Shown: piece after piece, positions 1 through 12,312 of the stretch
Position numbering within the stretch: position 1 is the stretch's first letter
Layout of the letters: every line of letters starts with the position of its first letter
DNA from: Littorina saxatilis
Taxonomy: Eukaryota > Mollusca > Gastropoda > Littorinimorpha > Littorinidae
DNA length: 64,000 bases
Direction of reading: 5' to 3'
NCBI RefSeq assembly: GCF_037325665.1
Contig: NC_090245.1
Span: 48,379,269-48,443,268, forward strand
Program-made: the position numbers and the translations under genes
Notes under the pieces: model-generated
The model's database searches: none
The model's input: the letters and a program-made list of their open reading frames with translations, nothing else
What the model was told of the DNA's origin: nothing

Positions 1-128
1 AATACATCATAAACTTAACTTGCTTCTTGCATTTTTCTGCTCGTGACAGTTCACTAGCCGGCTGAAAAGTTGAATCTTAGTGCAGACACTTACTACTTAG
101 CACTTGGCGTTTCTAAAACTAAAAGGCC

Positions 129-518
129 ATGCCTGAATTGGAGGTAATCTTGAACTTTAGTGTGTTAAATTTATAACTCAGAATCCAGTGGCATTCTTTA
201 CTTATTTTTGATACAAGTCCCTGTAATCAAGCCAAAGAACATTTGTCGTGAAATTAATTGACGGATTGAGCTCCATTCGTACAGTTCATCGGAGTTCATT
301 CCGTGACTTCAAGAGGATCTAAACATGACTTCTTATGCTTAGGCCTAAAAACAAATAGGTGTGGTTACGGTAACCCGACCTACCCTATTTTTAGGGGCCG
401 ACCCTATAACTTTTTATTACAAGTGCAGGTTCTGCAAGTTTGGAGGCTTAAAAGTTAAATGCCTCTGAATTCTGAGCTATGAATTTAACACAGTAAAGTT
501 CAAGATTACCGAATTGGA
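129..518. repeat. imperfect inverted repeat (foldback), arms about 65 bp
   Basis: The left arm (about 129-195) and right arm (about 457-518) are reverse complements with scattered mismatches; shared blocks include TAATCTTGAACTTTA on the left and its complement on the right. The roughly 260-bp spacer contains the half-element at 342-418. Probably a small non-autonomous TIR element. I cannot assign a family. Confidence 0.6.
342..418 (-). repeat. half copy of the GGCC-ended MITE family
   Basis: This stretch matches, almost base for base, the reverse complement of the right end of the element at 5,772-6,067, starting with GGCCTAAAAACAAATAGG and running through the GGTTACGGTAACCCG block. Only one end is present, so it is a fragment. 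Confidence 0.65.
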
Positions 519-548
519 CTTTCAAGATAGTTTCTGGGAAACTCTACA

Positions 549-1680
549 TGCATCACTGATGTTAAATCTTGGATGATCGATAACAAACTTAAGCTGAATG
601 ATGATAAGACTGAAGTCTTACTGTGCAAAAAGAAGAACACTACATTTCCCTCTCCCCAACCTGTTTCTGTTCAAGTAGGCGACACCGACATTCTTTTCTC
701 CCCATCAGCTAGAAACCTTGGATTCACCCTTTCATCTGACATGACCCTTAACAAACATATATCTTTAGTCTGTGGAGCAGCTTATTTTGAGCTTCGTAAG
801 ATCAGCACCATTCGCCACACACTCTCCTCTCAAACAACTAACACTCTTGTCTGTGCCTTTGTTCTTTCTAAACTTGACTACTGCAACTCTCTTCTCTCTG
901 GCTGTCCTCTGTATCTCCTGCATAAACTACAAAAAGTCCAAAACTCGGCAGCACGCCTCATTCTGAAAGCACGAAAACGAGATCACGCAACACCACTTCT
1001 TCACACACTGCACTGGTTACCTATTCAAGCCCGCATTGACTACAAACTGTCCACCCTCTGCTTTAACTTCTTTTCTGGCTCGTCTCCTGCTTACTTCTCT
1101 GAACTCCTCACCGTCTATTCTCCAGCAAGACAACTCCGTGCCTCTTCTGACTGTCGCATCCTCACCATTCCACACACCAAAACCAAAACATACGGACAAC
1201 GAACTTTTACTTTCTGCGCACCCACACACTGGAATTCTCTCCCCTTTCACATCCGCCACTCTCAGTCACCCCAAGCATTCAAACGAGCACTTAAAACGCA
1301 CCTCTTCAAGAAATACAACCCCTGATTTTGTTTTCTCAGTCCATCAGTAGGCTACATGTAGTGTATTTGTTGTTTTAGTGATAATGTGATAATGTGTATA
1401 CACATTTAGGGCTGTTTTTCAGTATTAATAACATATTCTGTTTGATTAAGGGTATTCAGCTGGTATTTCCTTGTTTTTACTACCTATTTTATTCATGTTT
1501 TTATTACTTAGTTAGTGGAAGAATCTGTTGTAATGTATGTTTGATGGTGTATGCTTTTAATTAAGCGTTGCTGACTATGAATGTAGATGTAAATGCTTGT
1601 ATAACTGTGTTTGAATTTTAAATGTGTCAAGCGCAAAGAGCATAATTGTAAAGTTATGATGTTGCGCTATATAAATGCTC

Positions 1681-1718
<38 letters not shown>

Positions 1719-1722
1719 GATG
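549..1722 (+). mobile_element. 5'-truncated non-LTR retrotransposon (LINE), 3' end of RT frame plus tail
   Basis: The open frame (about 549-1325) is the C-terminal part of a LINE reverse transcriptase. It shows the WM..NKLKLN.DKTEVL block near its start, then LGFTLSS, LDYCNSLLSG, LQKVQNSAARL, LHWLPI..RI.YKL, and the terminal FKRALKTHLF. The catalytic part upstream is missing, so this copy is truncated and cannot move itself. The 3' tail contains GCGCTATATAAATGCTCATT and ends in a (TTA)n run at 1,683-1,716, the tail style of CR1/L2-like elements. The retained frame has no stop, which suggests moderate age. The clade call is tentative. Confidence 0.85.
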
Positions 1723-2306
1723 TGTCTCTTGCAGTTGCAGACGACATCCAAACGACACTATTTTAGGGATTGTTTAATCGTGCTTGAGAGTCAGCAGCTA
1801 AAAACAACATGCACAAATGAAAATAGAGAACTAGTTTAAATACATGGCACTAAAACTTAAACATGTTTTTTCACCTTCAACGAACGGCAAGGGCTTGCCA
1901 AGTTCTACAAAATCTTCGTCGTCGGAATCGCTGGAGGCCGCCATTTTTAAACTAAGTCAGCAGTAAATAATGTCATCAAAATCAGGAAACGTATATATAT
2001 AAAGCTATTAAAGCTTTACTTAAAGCGTGTTCTTTCATTGATATATTTTTTCATTTTATTCAGCTACTCTGCCTGCTGTAAGAAGTGATATTTTTGATCT
2101 TCATCATCGAGTTTTACACCAATTGAAACTAAAGAATGCAGACAATGCTTGTACCAAAAATACGGAAGAAATTTCGTGCGCATGCGTATTCAATATTCAC
2201 ACAGAAGCATCGCCCTGTGAGGAATTTTACAATTGTTTTGCAGGTAGATTTTGATGATTGACACTGTTAAAATGTTCATCATACGCGCATACACGTGCAG
2301 AAGATA
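1723..2306 (+). promoter_or_regulatory. SOCS6 5' flank with YY1-like and NRF1-like sites
   Basis: Two motifs typical of metazoan housekeeping promoters lie upstream of the SOCS6 coding exon: GGCCGCCATTTTT (1,936-1,948, YY1-like) and TGCGCATGCG (2,177-2,186, NRF1-like). An acceptor-like CACGTGCAG ends just before 2,301, so the transcript may begin further upstream with a non-coding exon. No TATA box is evident. Motif identity is seen; promoter function is inferred. Confidence 0.4.
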
Positions 2307-3521
2307 ATGAAGAAAATAAGTCTCAAGGGCATTAAACTGTCGACGAACAGACGTTCTCGTGGTGAGAGTTCAAAGTCGTCTGATGTGGGTCGTGAGGTTA
2401 GAGAGATCGAAAGTGTTGGAGACCCCGAAATGCCAAGTGACTCACTTCACGTTCTGTCACTACAAAACAACGCAGACGAAAATACAATAGAAGACAGCAT
2501 CCCAAAGAGACGAGACAAGATAGGGCTCCTCCGTAACCTGAGGCGCAAGTTCACCCCGTCTTTTCATCGCAAGACAGACTTGCCAGAAGTGGGTCACATT
2601 GAAGAGTGCCAGCAGGCGCAGACTCTGCCCAAGGTGGAGGGAAGAAAATCAAAGCAAAGAAGTAAATACCTGTTTGGGTTATGTGACAAAGCAGAAAGGT
2701 CTAGCAGCTCGTTTTCACAAAGCAGTGACAGTTTGACATCAAATTTGCCGACTTACATGTCACCCAAGATCAGTGAATGGCATTCCAACACTGACTGTTG
2801 TGACTACGATAGACGCAAAGAGAAAGCTAGTTGCTGGACTAAGGACATTTCCAAGTTCAGCCAAGACACTTATGTTGTGGGAGGGGACAATTCACCTCCG
2901 AGTGACGAGGGCTGTTATTCTCAGACAGTTAAAGTGAAAGACAGAAAAGAAATGAACTTTAATCAGGGCCTTGCCAGTGATGAGACAAGTAGTCCTGACA
3001 CAGACACAGGGCAGGATGCCCCCAAGGTGTGGAGTCTCACCCATGAACTTTTCAGATTGTCAAAATTCGGATGGTACTGGGGGCCTATCACTCGCAACGA
3101 AGCGGAAGAAAAGCTAGCCAATCAGTCTGACGGTGCTTTTCTAGTGCGTGACAGCTCGGATGAACGATACTTGTTGAGCCTCAGTTTTAGGTCGTATGGC
3201 CGGACGCTACACACTCGCATTGAACACTGCAATGGAATGTTCAGTTTCTATGCACAACCAGACACTGAAGGTTATCCCTCCATTGTGGACTTGATTGAAC
3301 ATTCGATGAATGATTCTCACTTTTGTTATTCCCGATCTCGGTCGCCTGGTGCCCCTTCATTTCCTGTCCGTCTGACAAAGCCTGTGTCTCGGTTCACCCA
3401 AGTGCGTTCTCTTCAGTACCTGTGCCGCTTTGTCATTCGCCAATACACACGATACGATCATATTCAGCATCTCCCTCTTCCCACCACTCTGAAAGGATGG
3501 ATAGAGGAGAATCAGTACTGA
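2307..3521 (+). CDS. SOCS6: Suppressor of cytokine signalling 6 (SH2 + SOCS box)
   Basis: Substrate adaptor of an Elongin B/C-Cullin-5 ubiquitin ligase that binds phosphotyrosine on receptor and signalling proteins in the cytoplasm (family knowledge). I take the ATG at 2,307 because the protein then opens MKKISLK, the SOCS6 N-terminus; an in-frame ATG four codons upstream (2,295) precedes a possible splice acceptor. The 404-aa protein has a serine-rich, basic, low-complexity N-terminal half. An SH2 domain spans about residues 256-350, with WYWGPITR at its start and FLVRDSS at 278-284 (R281 is the phosphate-binding arginine). A C-terminal SOCS box follows, with VRSLQYLCRFVIRQY and the LPLP Cullin-box motif. 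Close agreement with SOCS6 over SH2 and SOCS box separates it from SOCS7. Human SOCS6 is longer (about 535 aa), the difference lying in the N-terminal region. The coding region is a single exon, as in vertebrate SOCS6. Confidence 0.93.
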   Translation: MKKISLKGIKLSTNRRSRGESSKSSDVGREVREIESVGDPEMPSDSLHVLSLQNNADENTIEDSIPKRRDKIGLLRNLRRKFTPSFHRKTDLPEVGHIEECQQAQTLPKVEGRKSKQRSKYLFGLCDKAERSSSSFSQSSDSLTSNLPTYMSPKISEWHSNTDCCDYDRRKEKASCWTKDISKFSQDTYVVGGDNSPPSDEGCYSQTVKVKDRKEMNFNQGLASDETSSPDTDTGQDAPKVWSLTHELFRLSKFGWYWGPITRNEAEEKLANQSDGAFLVRDSSDERYLLSLSFRSYGRTLHTRIEHCNGMFSFYAQPDTEGYPSIVDLIEHSMNDSHFCYSRSRSPGAPSFPVRLTKPVSRFTQVRSLQYLCRFVIRQYTRYDHIQHLPLPTTLKGWIEENQY

Positions 3522-4122
3522 GCTCTGTGTTTTGCAAAGACTGTCACATTTGCGCAGGCTCTACTTAGTTCAGAGACTTCACCTTTTCTCATCATAAGTA
3601 CTTGAGTTTGACACTGCACATACTAGAAATTAAGCTTAACTTTGAAAGGCAAGAAATGACATTGCTTCTGTTTCGTCCTAATCTCCACAACAGCTATATC
3701 TACAGGTTAAAAATTATGGTACAATTTCATTATTAATTGGGTACAGACACAAATCCAGAAGATGTATCTGGCAGTTACTTAAGAGAGACTGCAACGGGGA
3801 ATGCATTGGTTTTTCCATTGTTTCAAATCATTATTTTCAGGATGATATCATGATGTTTTCATATAAATTTTGCTAGTTTGAGAAGAGTTTGATGGGCATT
3901 GACTTTATTTATTTGTTAATGGTCATGTGTATTTGCATTGCTCTCATAGTCATACATAGTGAATATGTATACATGTGTGTGGTTTAAAGGAGTATGCTGT
4001 GTAAGGTGTAATACTGAATAGTTTGTGGATGAGTGAGGTTAAAAGAGAACCTTATGTAACTTGGAATGGTAGCTCGTGAACCAGTCAACAATGTAATGGC
4101 TATCTGGGAAAAACAAAATAAA
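3522..4122 (+). other. SOCS6 3'UTR up to first AATAAA
   Basis: AT-rich non-coding sequence after the SOCS6 stop. The first well-placed polyadenylation signal is AATAAA at 4,117-4,122, which would give a 0.6-kb 3'UTR. A longer UTR cannot be excluded. Confidence 0.5.
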
Positions 4123-4244
4123 TATAATATGAAATATTTCTTTCTTTTTAGTATTTTACTGATGTTACTAATTTTATAACAACTCCTCAACCCAAACTCA
4201 GAAATAGTCTTTGAGAGTGATCTGGTCTCTGTCACAGTGTGTAG

Positions 4245-4511
4245 CAGTGATGGCGCTCATATTTTTTCAAACCAGTACGCAAACTTTTATGATGCAAACA
4301 GTCCAGAAAAAAACGGTAGGCGGGTCATTGGAACCATGCAGTAAGAGTCCAACTCGGACTAGTCGGAGTACTGGTTTTGTTGTTTTACCAGCGAAAAAAC
4401 CCGGTAGTTCTAAAAATCAACCGGTTGGTCATACCGGCAGCCAATATTGTTCCGGTATTTTCTCATTTCAAGCGGTAAAATACCTGTAATTACCGGTTAA
4501 CGCCATTACTG
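4245..4511. mobile_element. short TIR DNA transposon (hAT-like MITE)
   Basis: The ends CAGTGATGGCG and CGCCATTACTG form short terminal inverted repeats, flanked on both sides by TGTAG (4,240-4,244 and 4,512-4,516). The interior (ACCGGTT-rich) is non-coding. CAGTG-type ends suggest hAT, but hAT duplicates 8 bp and only 5 bp match here. Confidence 0.5.
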
Positions 4512-4516
4512 TGTAG

Positions 4517-5458
4517 GGCAGGTGGTTTAGGAAAGGAAAGCTCTGTTACAACAGCAACACATGATAACACAGAGCTAGCTGTTGTGCAGAGAAAACAGTG
4601 CGCAATGTATTGGATAGCAAGTGTATGCCTCACAAGATTGAACAAGGCAGCCTCCTTTTCTCCGTCTCACTCATGTCCTCTTTCTGTAGCAGTGGTGGAC
4701 TCATCACTTTGTAGAGCTATTTGGTTAAAGTGCTGTTGTGTGTGTGAATGAGCAGGGTGATGAGATATCAACAGTGTGTACATAGGATCTGTGTATACAT
4801 AAACATTTGACTTCCTGTATGCAATTTGATAACCTTGCAGCAGCTGAAAATACTAATTTACCTAATGATGTAAGAAAAAAGTGAATCCAACTGGCAGGTA
4901 ACAGTCTGGTAAAATGATTGTGATGCTACATGTGTCACTGTCAGCTTGTGTAGAACTTGTAGAGTTTATTAGAGCTAATTTGGATGGATGTACATGTTAA
5001 GTAAATTAAAGGGTTGCTTGAGTTACTTTATGACACCAGCACTGAAGTTCAAATTGAGATCTCTATACGTACACATGCATACATCATTCATTGCATGCGG
5101 CATGTTGACACTGATGTCGGATGTATACGTTGTATCATGTATGTCTTTGTTTTTTCACATGTTAACCCACGGAAGTTGTGTAAAATAGGTCTGTATAAAA
5201 ATGTCAACCGGAAACAACAGTATGGCTATTAGCTACAAATGCAGTAAGTCTGTGCAAATGGCAGGTGAGAGATTGTGTCAACAAACTGAGGATGTTTTCC
5301 TTTTATCTTCTTCTACTTCTTATTTACATATTCACTTTCTGAAGAAATGTGCAAGAGAGTGAGGTTGACTATAAAATAAAAGAAGAGGGCAGATTTGTCA
5401 TGGAGGACCCTCTCTTCTAAACATGGGGTATTTCAAGAGACTCCTTTGTATTCTTCAA
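4517..5458. other. non-coding, nothing recognised
   Basis: AT-rich sequence downstream of SOCS6 with no conserved reading frame, no RNA gene and no clear repeat boundary. Short open frames here show no protein-like composition. Confidence 0.5.
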
Positions 5459-5682
5459 ATTGTTGCAGTGGATTAACAAGTCAGTGATAATGTATTACTT
5501 GAACTCCTTTTTCATGTTTTGCAAAGGAAGAACAGAAATGGCTCTAATTTGCCTGTCATTGTGAACTTCAATTGTTGCAGTGGATTAACAAGTCAGTGAT
5601 AATGTATTACCTGAACTCCTTTTTCATGTTTTGCAAAGGAAGAACAGAAATGGCTCTAATTTGCCTGTCATTGTGAACTTGT
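5459..5682. repeat. two-copy tandem duplication, 112-bp unit
   Basis: The block beginning ATTGTTGCAGTGGATTAAC occurs at 5,459 and again at 5,571 with essentially one substitution between copies, so the duplication is recent. No gene is seen in it. Confidence 0.85.
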
Positions 5683-5771
5683 ATGACAGTATCGAAATCT
5701 TGAAGTTGCTGACTCAGCATAGCTAGCGTTCCGTGCAGTTTGTTCGGTGTTATTCAACAGATAATGGCTTA

Positions 5772-6067
5772 GGCCCAAAAAAAATATAGGTGTGGTTACG
5801 GTAACATAGCCAAAAAAATTAGGGTAGGAAGGTAGGCAATCACTTTTTTTTTTAAAACTTTTTTTTCTAATGTGTACAAATTAAACCTACTTGACAGGGA
5901 AATAAGTGTGCGACTCGGGCGCTTTCGCTTTCATTGCGTTTTCTGCACTCGTTTTCTTGTGTGTGTGGGTTTTTTTTTTTTGGCAAATGTAATAAAAAGT
6001 TATAGGGTCAGCCCCTAAAAATAGGGTAGGTCGGGTTACCGTAACCACACCTATTTTTTTTTAGGCC
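5772..6067. mobile_element. GGCC-ended MITE, TIR about 35 bp
   Basis: Terminal inverted repeats of the form GGCC(C/T)AAAAA..ATAGGTGTGGTTACGGTAAC lie at both ends around an AT-rich core. A second full copy is at 36,528-36,780 and a half copy at 342-418. No coding capacity. Confidence 0.7.
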
Positions 6068-6159
6068 TCACATTTTAGTTCATTCTAGGATTCAGTTTAA
6101 AAGGCTTTGATATTGATAGTAAAGTCTCCGACACACTTTTAAGGGTTATTAGACTTTAA

Positions 6160-6381
6160 CCCCTTCACTGCCACAGTATAACAGCATTATCCGAACGGTC
6201 TATGGGAAAGAACTGTGTTTAGAACCCCCACAAGTACTTGGACAGTGGTTATACCTCCCATTTAGTTTTCAGAAATGTCCTGAAATGTTGTTGACACAAA
6301 TCCTACGTATGAGATACGGTTATGGGCGTAGGACAAACCGAAAATGACCACGTATTACATACGGGGTGGGCAGTGAAGGGG
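6160..6381. mobile_element. piggyBac-like MITE with TTAA target duplication
   Basis: Perfect 13-bp TIRs (CCCCTTCACTGCC / GGCAGTGAAGGGG) are flanked on both sides by TTAA (6,156-6,159 and 6,382-6,385). TTAA duplication with C-rich TIRs is the piggyBac signature. At 222 bp it is non-autonomous. Confidence 0.8.
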
Positions 6382-6385
6382 TTAA

Positions 6386-7018
6386 ACAATATTTTGCAGT
6401 TATTTATACTTGATGTCATAATTATTTTTCTTCTATTGGGATGGCTGTTTTTTCAAAGCAGTTACCGCATGGCTAGTATCACTATCTGTGCGTTCTGTTT
6501 GTGGTTTGATCCTGCTCATCACATGTACCCGCTACATCATTGTTATTATTCTGTCAAGAACTTTTTCTGCCTTAGTTGTGGTGTAAAGGTGCATTCCTTC
6601 TGGTGTAAGTTATCATGTTCGCCAGCACAGGTCTGTCCAGGCTTTTACACAGAGCATCCTTCCACTGAGGTAAACACTCGCCAAAAGTCAACAGACTGGC
6701 TGCTACCTGTGTAGAATGAGAATCGTTGAATTAATTTCGTGAATGATACCTATGTAATCTTCTAAATTCATTCAGCAAGAATTCCCACTCTGCACAGAAT
6801 GTGTGACATTAATGAGTTTTTGTATTTTGTCCAAGCAAAAGAATGCTCTTCGGCAGGTCCGTGGCAGTGAACATGTTCTACACAGGAAGAACAGCACCGT
6901 TAAAGTTTAAAAGGACAGCTTTGTCCGATTGGAATATAAAGTGGCAGTGGCATTCATTTCTTGCTTTGCTGTCCCAGCAGTTTGCTGCTTTCAGAAATCT
7001 GTCAAAAGCCAACTGTTG
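6386..7018. other. non-coding, nothing recognised
   Basis: Contains a 130-codon open frame (about 6,322-6,714) whose translation matches no family I know and which overlaps the piggyBac-like MITE, so I treat it as chance. Confidence 0.4.
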
Positions 7019-7030
7019 GAACTGAAGTAC

Positions 7031-7079
7031 ACGGTTGAAAACGACGTTAAACACCAAATAAAGAAAGAAAAAGAAAGAA
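7031..7079 (+). mobile_element. 49-bp 5'-truncated SINE tail with 12-bp TSD
   Basis: The sequence ACGGTTGAAAACGACGTTAA.. ends in an A-rich AAAG tail and is bracketed by identical GAACTGAAGTAC copies (7,019-7,030 and 7,080-7,091). The same tail occurs reversed at 49,745-49,814. It is a severely truncated retroposed SINE end. Confidence 0.8.
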
Positions 7080-7091
7080 GAACTGAAGTAC

Positions 7092-10000
7092 GATGTGCGT
7101 TTTAATCAAGGCATGGGACAGCTCATATTAATCACAGTTAGGGCTGCTTTGATCAATCTTACCTGTTCACCGGGGATAAAGTAAAATATTTGTGTTCAGG
7201 AACAGTGTTCCAAATTTAAGGGTGCTGCTTTGATAAGAATAAATATGTGTATTGGAAACAAATAGCATTAAAATCACTATGTTAACTTGAAAAGGTTGAT
7301 TCATTCCAGTAGCTGCTTTGAGAGTTCAGGAAAGGCGGGCTCATTTCTGTAAGGCTTCTTGCTGGGAGAAGGGAACGCTAATGGTCATTGACACTGGTTC
7401 TCTGACAGGACTAGTACAGCGACAGTCTGTACTCAACGGCTCAAGCCACTCAGTCTCTGACTTGAAACTTTGAGACTACACTCTGAATCCAGCCTTTTTG
7501 CCTGACTGCAGCCATTAGAAAAATGATGATACCTGGAAGAGAGTGTAAACAATTCAAAGCACATGTACCCGCTTTTTGGTTTGAGGTATACTGGCTGTAG
7601 GGCCCTTTGTCTAGCTCTGAATTTGTGTACACTGTGAATGAAATTATATGGGCCTGCAAAAGGCTGAACTGCTCTGTTATCTCCCATAACTGTTCACATC
7701 AATGATTTTGAGCAAAACAGTGTATCTTTTGTGTTAAACACTGTCTCTCTTTATGTAAAACTGTACAATTTAATGTGATACTCTATTGAAAACAAAATTG
7801 AAAGTTATTTTGTATTTGAAGAAAGATGTTATTTTTAATAATTTTGTAGAGGTTTGCTGTGCAGGATGTTTGATGCTTTTTGCTATCATTTTTACAGGAA
7901 CCCTTCCAGTGATTTTTCTCAACATGTTTAAAAGATGAATGCATACATGCCTGTCTATATTTTGACATTGAATGATTGATTCATGTATTTTTGTTGTTTT
8001 GTCATTGTAATGATTGTCTATTGGACTCATCTCTCTGGTATGTGGCAGCAGTTTTCATCTTGTTTCACAGTTAAGTCCCAGTGCACAGAACACGTGGCCT
8101 CTTTTTCATTTATGCAAATTGTCTTTTTGAAACATGAAATTGAAAAATGAATATGTGTGCATGTACATGTACATGTACATGAAGACAGATGTTTAACATG
8201 AAACAAAATGATAATTATTTTGATAAATTAGTTTCCTTTCTCTGGCAAATAAGCACTAACCTTTTTACGAGATGACACTTAAGTTGCATGAAACCTTGTT
8301 GAGTGAATTCAGTCATTCAAGCAACCAATCATGTTAAAAATGGCAAAGCTGGAGTCTTCTCAAAATATTGTTTTTATTCTGCAAAGATTTTAAATGAAAT
8401 TACACAGTTTTCAAAGGAAACAAAGAGAAGTTGTTTCTCTTTGTCTTCCTCACATTTGTTAAATTCTGTTACTTTTTCAATTTTCTTAACAAAATACAAT
8501 GGACATTTTTCCTGCCAAACAGTGTGTTGTTGACAGAATATTCAACATCACCAGTTCCATTGTAACAGGACATGAATTGTTTTCCAGTTCCAATCAAGTG
8601 AGTCTATGCTCTCTAATTTTCTTCTTTAATTTGTGTTAGTGAATGGAGTCTGTCTAGATATGGTTTAGGTGCCATTGTTCCAGATCGTTCAAAATCAATC
8701 CTTCAGTCAATTCTTTGGCTGTCACAAAAAATGTGCTGACTCAAATTGTGAATTCAGAGACTGAATACAGGCGGCACTGGATGACCCATAGTTTGGAGGG
8801 CAACAGATAGTGCTGGCTTCAGCTTCAAGTGTTCTAAAGCCAGCCCTTAACACTTTTATGCTTGAGCAGTCTCCATGTTATTCGACTTCAGCCGTTTCTT
8901 TGAGGCACCTTCTGATACTTTATTTTATAAGGTTCTGCCAGATTTATGAAATGTAAATTAAGCCGTCCAGTTATTCCAAATGTTTGAGTTCTGTGCGTTG
9001 AAATTGACAGGGCAGATTTGTAGGGCAGGTTTTTCCTCTGGAAGGCCTTCTATAAGGCAAGGTTTGCATGCAGATATTGTGCATTCAGTGAATTGTGGCA
9101 TTTATTTAATGAAGTCGATGTTCGTGTTAGTTGAACGTACTTGTGGATGGGTGTCATCAACTCATTTTAAGGCAGCCGTGCACGCCCTGTGTGCAGTCAG
9201 GTTATCAGGGCCTTTCTATGTTTCCTGCTCTGGTGATGTGGCTGGAATGCGAATGTGTGTTTTAAACTCTTCCTCCTTCCTCTCCCTCCGCCTCCTCTTG
9301 ATGGTTTGAGAACAGTGCATATTATTTTTTCCCTTTGATACAGTCATTTAAAAAATGGCGCACTGATTTTTCATCAGCAAAAAAAAAGGAAGAAAAAAGA
9401 CTTTCATTACTTTTTGAGTGGTTAGATCTGAAAGGAAAAGTTTCATGATCATGACATTTGCATTGGAGGTAGGGTACATTCTTTCCTCATTTTTTTTATT
9501 TTATTTTTTCTTCTCAAAGTTATGAAACCTACAAAGTTACACACATACAGATGACCACCACCCCAAGTCCTACACACCCCCTTCCCCGTGTCATTTTATA
9601 AATGAGCAGCTAAGAGTTTTCTGTGGGTGAAATTTAGGTTACACGTTTTTGTCAATAGCCTTGGTTTCATTACTATTGCAATACATTACTTGTCCATGGA
9701 AATGAGGTTGGTGTGAATGTACACTGAAGGTTACATGTTACAAGAATTGGAGTGAAGATTTCCCTGCTTGTGGATGTTTCTGCTTCGCATTTCTGTTTCA
9801 ACTGATATTAGTCTAGCTTTTTCAAACCCCTCCCTCCCTCCCTAACTCTCCATTTAACTCTCATCCTCTGATGTTTTGTGTACATAGTTCACTACCTTAT
9901 TATTTGATTGCTGAAAAATTCACGGTCAGATAGACAGTACTTGCAGTGGAAACCCTGTTTCAACAAATCAGGTCTTAAAAAGAAGAGTGGGTCCATTTTG

Positions 10001-10740
10001 GCATACAGCCTTCAGCCCCAGAACGAGATCACAGGAAATATTAATTACATTTTGGCGGGAGATACGAACTGACAAACCGCATACAGTTTCATTATGCTAG
10101 AAACACTAAAGGTATGTTTGCAATAGGTCTGTAAAGCTTCTGGCTGTTTATATCATAATCTGCAACACAATGAGAAATCTTTGCTTCAGCATTGTGACCT
10201 GCACTGCATCTTTAAATTAGGGGGTCTTACAAGGGGGTTTCCACTGTACATTGCAATGGTTTATGCACACTAACACTCACAGGACACAGAGACAGGAAAT
10301 TGTGAAAGTTGTGTTGACCAGTTTTTGAGCTAGCAGTGTGTGGGTGATGATGGCCAAAGCCTGGTGAGAAAAATTTGTACTGTAATACAATTAAATCGGA
10401 GTGTGCCTTGCCTTGTTTCATGCATTTTTTCATTCAATACCGCAGCAATGCCAGCTACCTGTTGCGTTTACAGCCATGGTGAAAGATGTTTTGTGTAGTT
10501 CTGTACCTGTGTTTTTGTGTGACTTTGTTCACTTCATGGCCTATGAAGATGATGTGGATTCACTGAAATAACTGGCATGCAGTCACTTGCACAGGCCAGT
10601 CAACCGTAAATGCCAGGGTTTAAAAATCGGCCATTGAAAACCTGTGCTCATTAAGTATAAAAAGAAGTTATTTGTTTAACTTTTTGTCAGTCGCCTTGAT
10701 TACATGTGTTTTGAACCATATCACTTGCTGACGAGACGCG
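7092..10740. other. long non-coding stretch between SOCS6 and POGLUT
   Basis: No coding exon, RNA gene or bounded transposon found. There is a short (ATGTAC)n run near 8,159-8,181. Open frames (for example 8,980-9,309) lack family resemblance. Confidence 0.45.
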
Positions 10741-10960
10741 TCATGTTCTTTGTGTTCTACTCTTTCTGTCAATCATTGTTTATGTTCCGCCCCTTCTGTC
10801 AATCATTGTTTGTGCTCCACCCATTCTACTATTAGTGTTCGGCCCCTTCTGTCTGTCATTGTTTGTGCTCCACCACTTTTGTCAATCATTGTTTGTGCTC
10901 CACCTCTTCTGTCAATCATTGTGTGTATTCTGCCTCTTGTGTTAATCGTTGTGTGTTCTG
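10741..10960. repeat. degenerate minisatellite, 33-36 bp unit, about 6 copies
   Basis: Units of the form TGTGCTCCACCTCTTCTGTC followed by AATCATTGTT recur about six times with substitutions and small indels. The apparent repetitive peptide in this stretch comes from the array. Confidence 0.75.
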
Positions 10961-12300
10961 TCTTGTGCCCTTCAGTGTTCATGAAGTGTTTTTGTTCCAT
11001 AGGGTTTCATGATTTTTTGTGTCGCCCCTCATATGTCTTGAATTAGTGTTCTGTGAGCTGTGTTAATGTCAGAGCTTCATCCCACCCGTTGTGTTTTGTG
11101 TGTGAACCTGTCTGGTGCAGGACTGTGTGATATCAGGAAAGTGCATGGTGCTTGAATGAAATGAGGGAGTCAAAAGGAGTGTTTGAATGACGGATCAATG
11201 ATTATACCTTACAAATATGAGTGCAACCTTAATAATGATGATTATAATAAAATGAACTGTATGTTGACAGGTGATTTGCTTTGGTTTTTTGAGGGAGAGA
11301 GAGAGAGAGTGTAGTTGTGTGTGCATAATTATACCTCTGAAATGCTGACAACTTCTCATGCAGTACATATAAATGTAGTAACATCGAAGACATTTGCACA
11401 CAAGTATACGAGAAGATGTAAAAATAATTAAGTTTATTTTCTGTTGCAAATACAATAAATTCAGACTTGCATCGTAGAAGATTTAATCACTTTATAAATA
11501 CTTGCACAGTTATTCACTGTTGATTAAACTGCACTGTGGCATATAGTTATATTATTCAAAGTAAATATGATGGCGATGTAATAGGTTATGAATAATATAG
11601 AATTTGTTATCTCCCCACCCTGTTGAGCACGGAAGATGAGATTTAGGTATAGGGCTTACAACTGAAACAACAGTGTTGAAAGAAGATTTATCTCATCCTG
11701 AACATGTTTCCTACATGTATGTACTGACAAAATATTACATCTGATCTTCCTGATCTGTATTACTATTACTGGAGGTTCTCAATTGCAGAATTTGTTAACA
11801 TACTGTTTGCCATTATTCTGTAGGCTAAAGTACAAACTTTGTATATAAACTGAGTGTTTATTAATTATCAACAGCATATTTTCAAGTACCATTTCTTCAA
11901 GGCTAAAACATGGTGCCCACAAACAATTATCAAACACACATCTTCATTGCCAGGGCTAATCGTAAAATCAATCAACTATAATCCTACAATCAATCCTAAA
12001 AAATATCCCAAACCTCCTAATCATCACCAATCTTATTCATACAAACAAATGAGTTTCACACTCCATACTAACATTCATACCCTAATAAAAATTCATACCC
12101 TAAACAATACATGATGTCAATATATCAATTGTGTAGTTGAGCAAAAACCAAACAAAAATATAGCGCAATTGCATGCTCAACAAAAAGCACTAGGTTGCAA
12201 TGAAAAAGTTACCTCACAAAAAGTACAATCAATGCTGAATAAATCGTATCCTAAATGTAAACATGAATGTAAAACTGCATGTTGTTCTAATACACCGCTT
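10961..12300. other. AT-rich non-coding stretch
   Basis: Nothing recognised. It includes many A-rich tracts around 11,850-12,150 and no conserved reading frame on either strand. Confidence 0.45.
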
Positions 12301-12312
12301 TGGAGTTTCGAG

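Noticed and set aside
10750-11046. Cysteine-rich repetitive peptide
   Set aside because: Translation of a degenerate 33-36-bp minisatellite.
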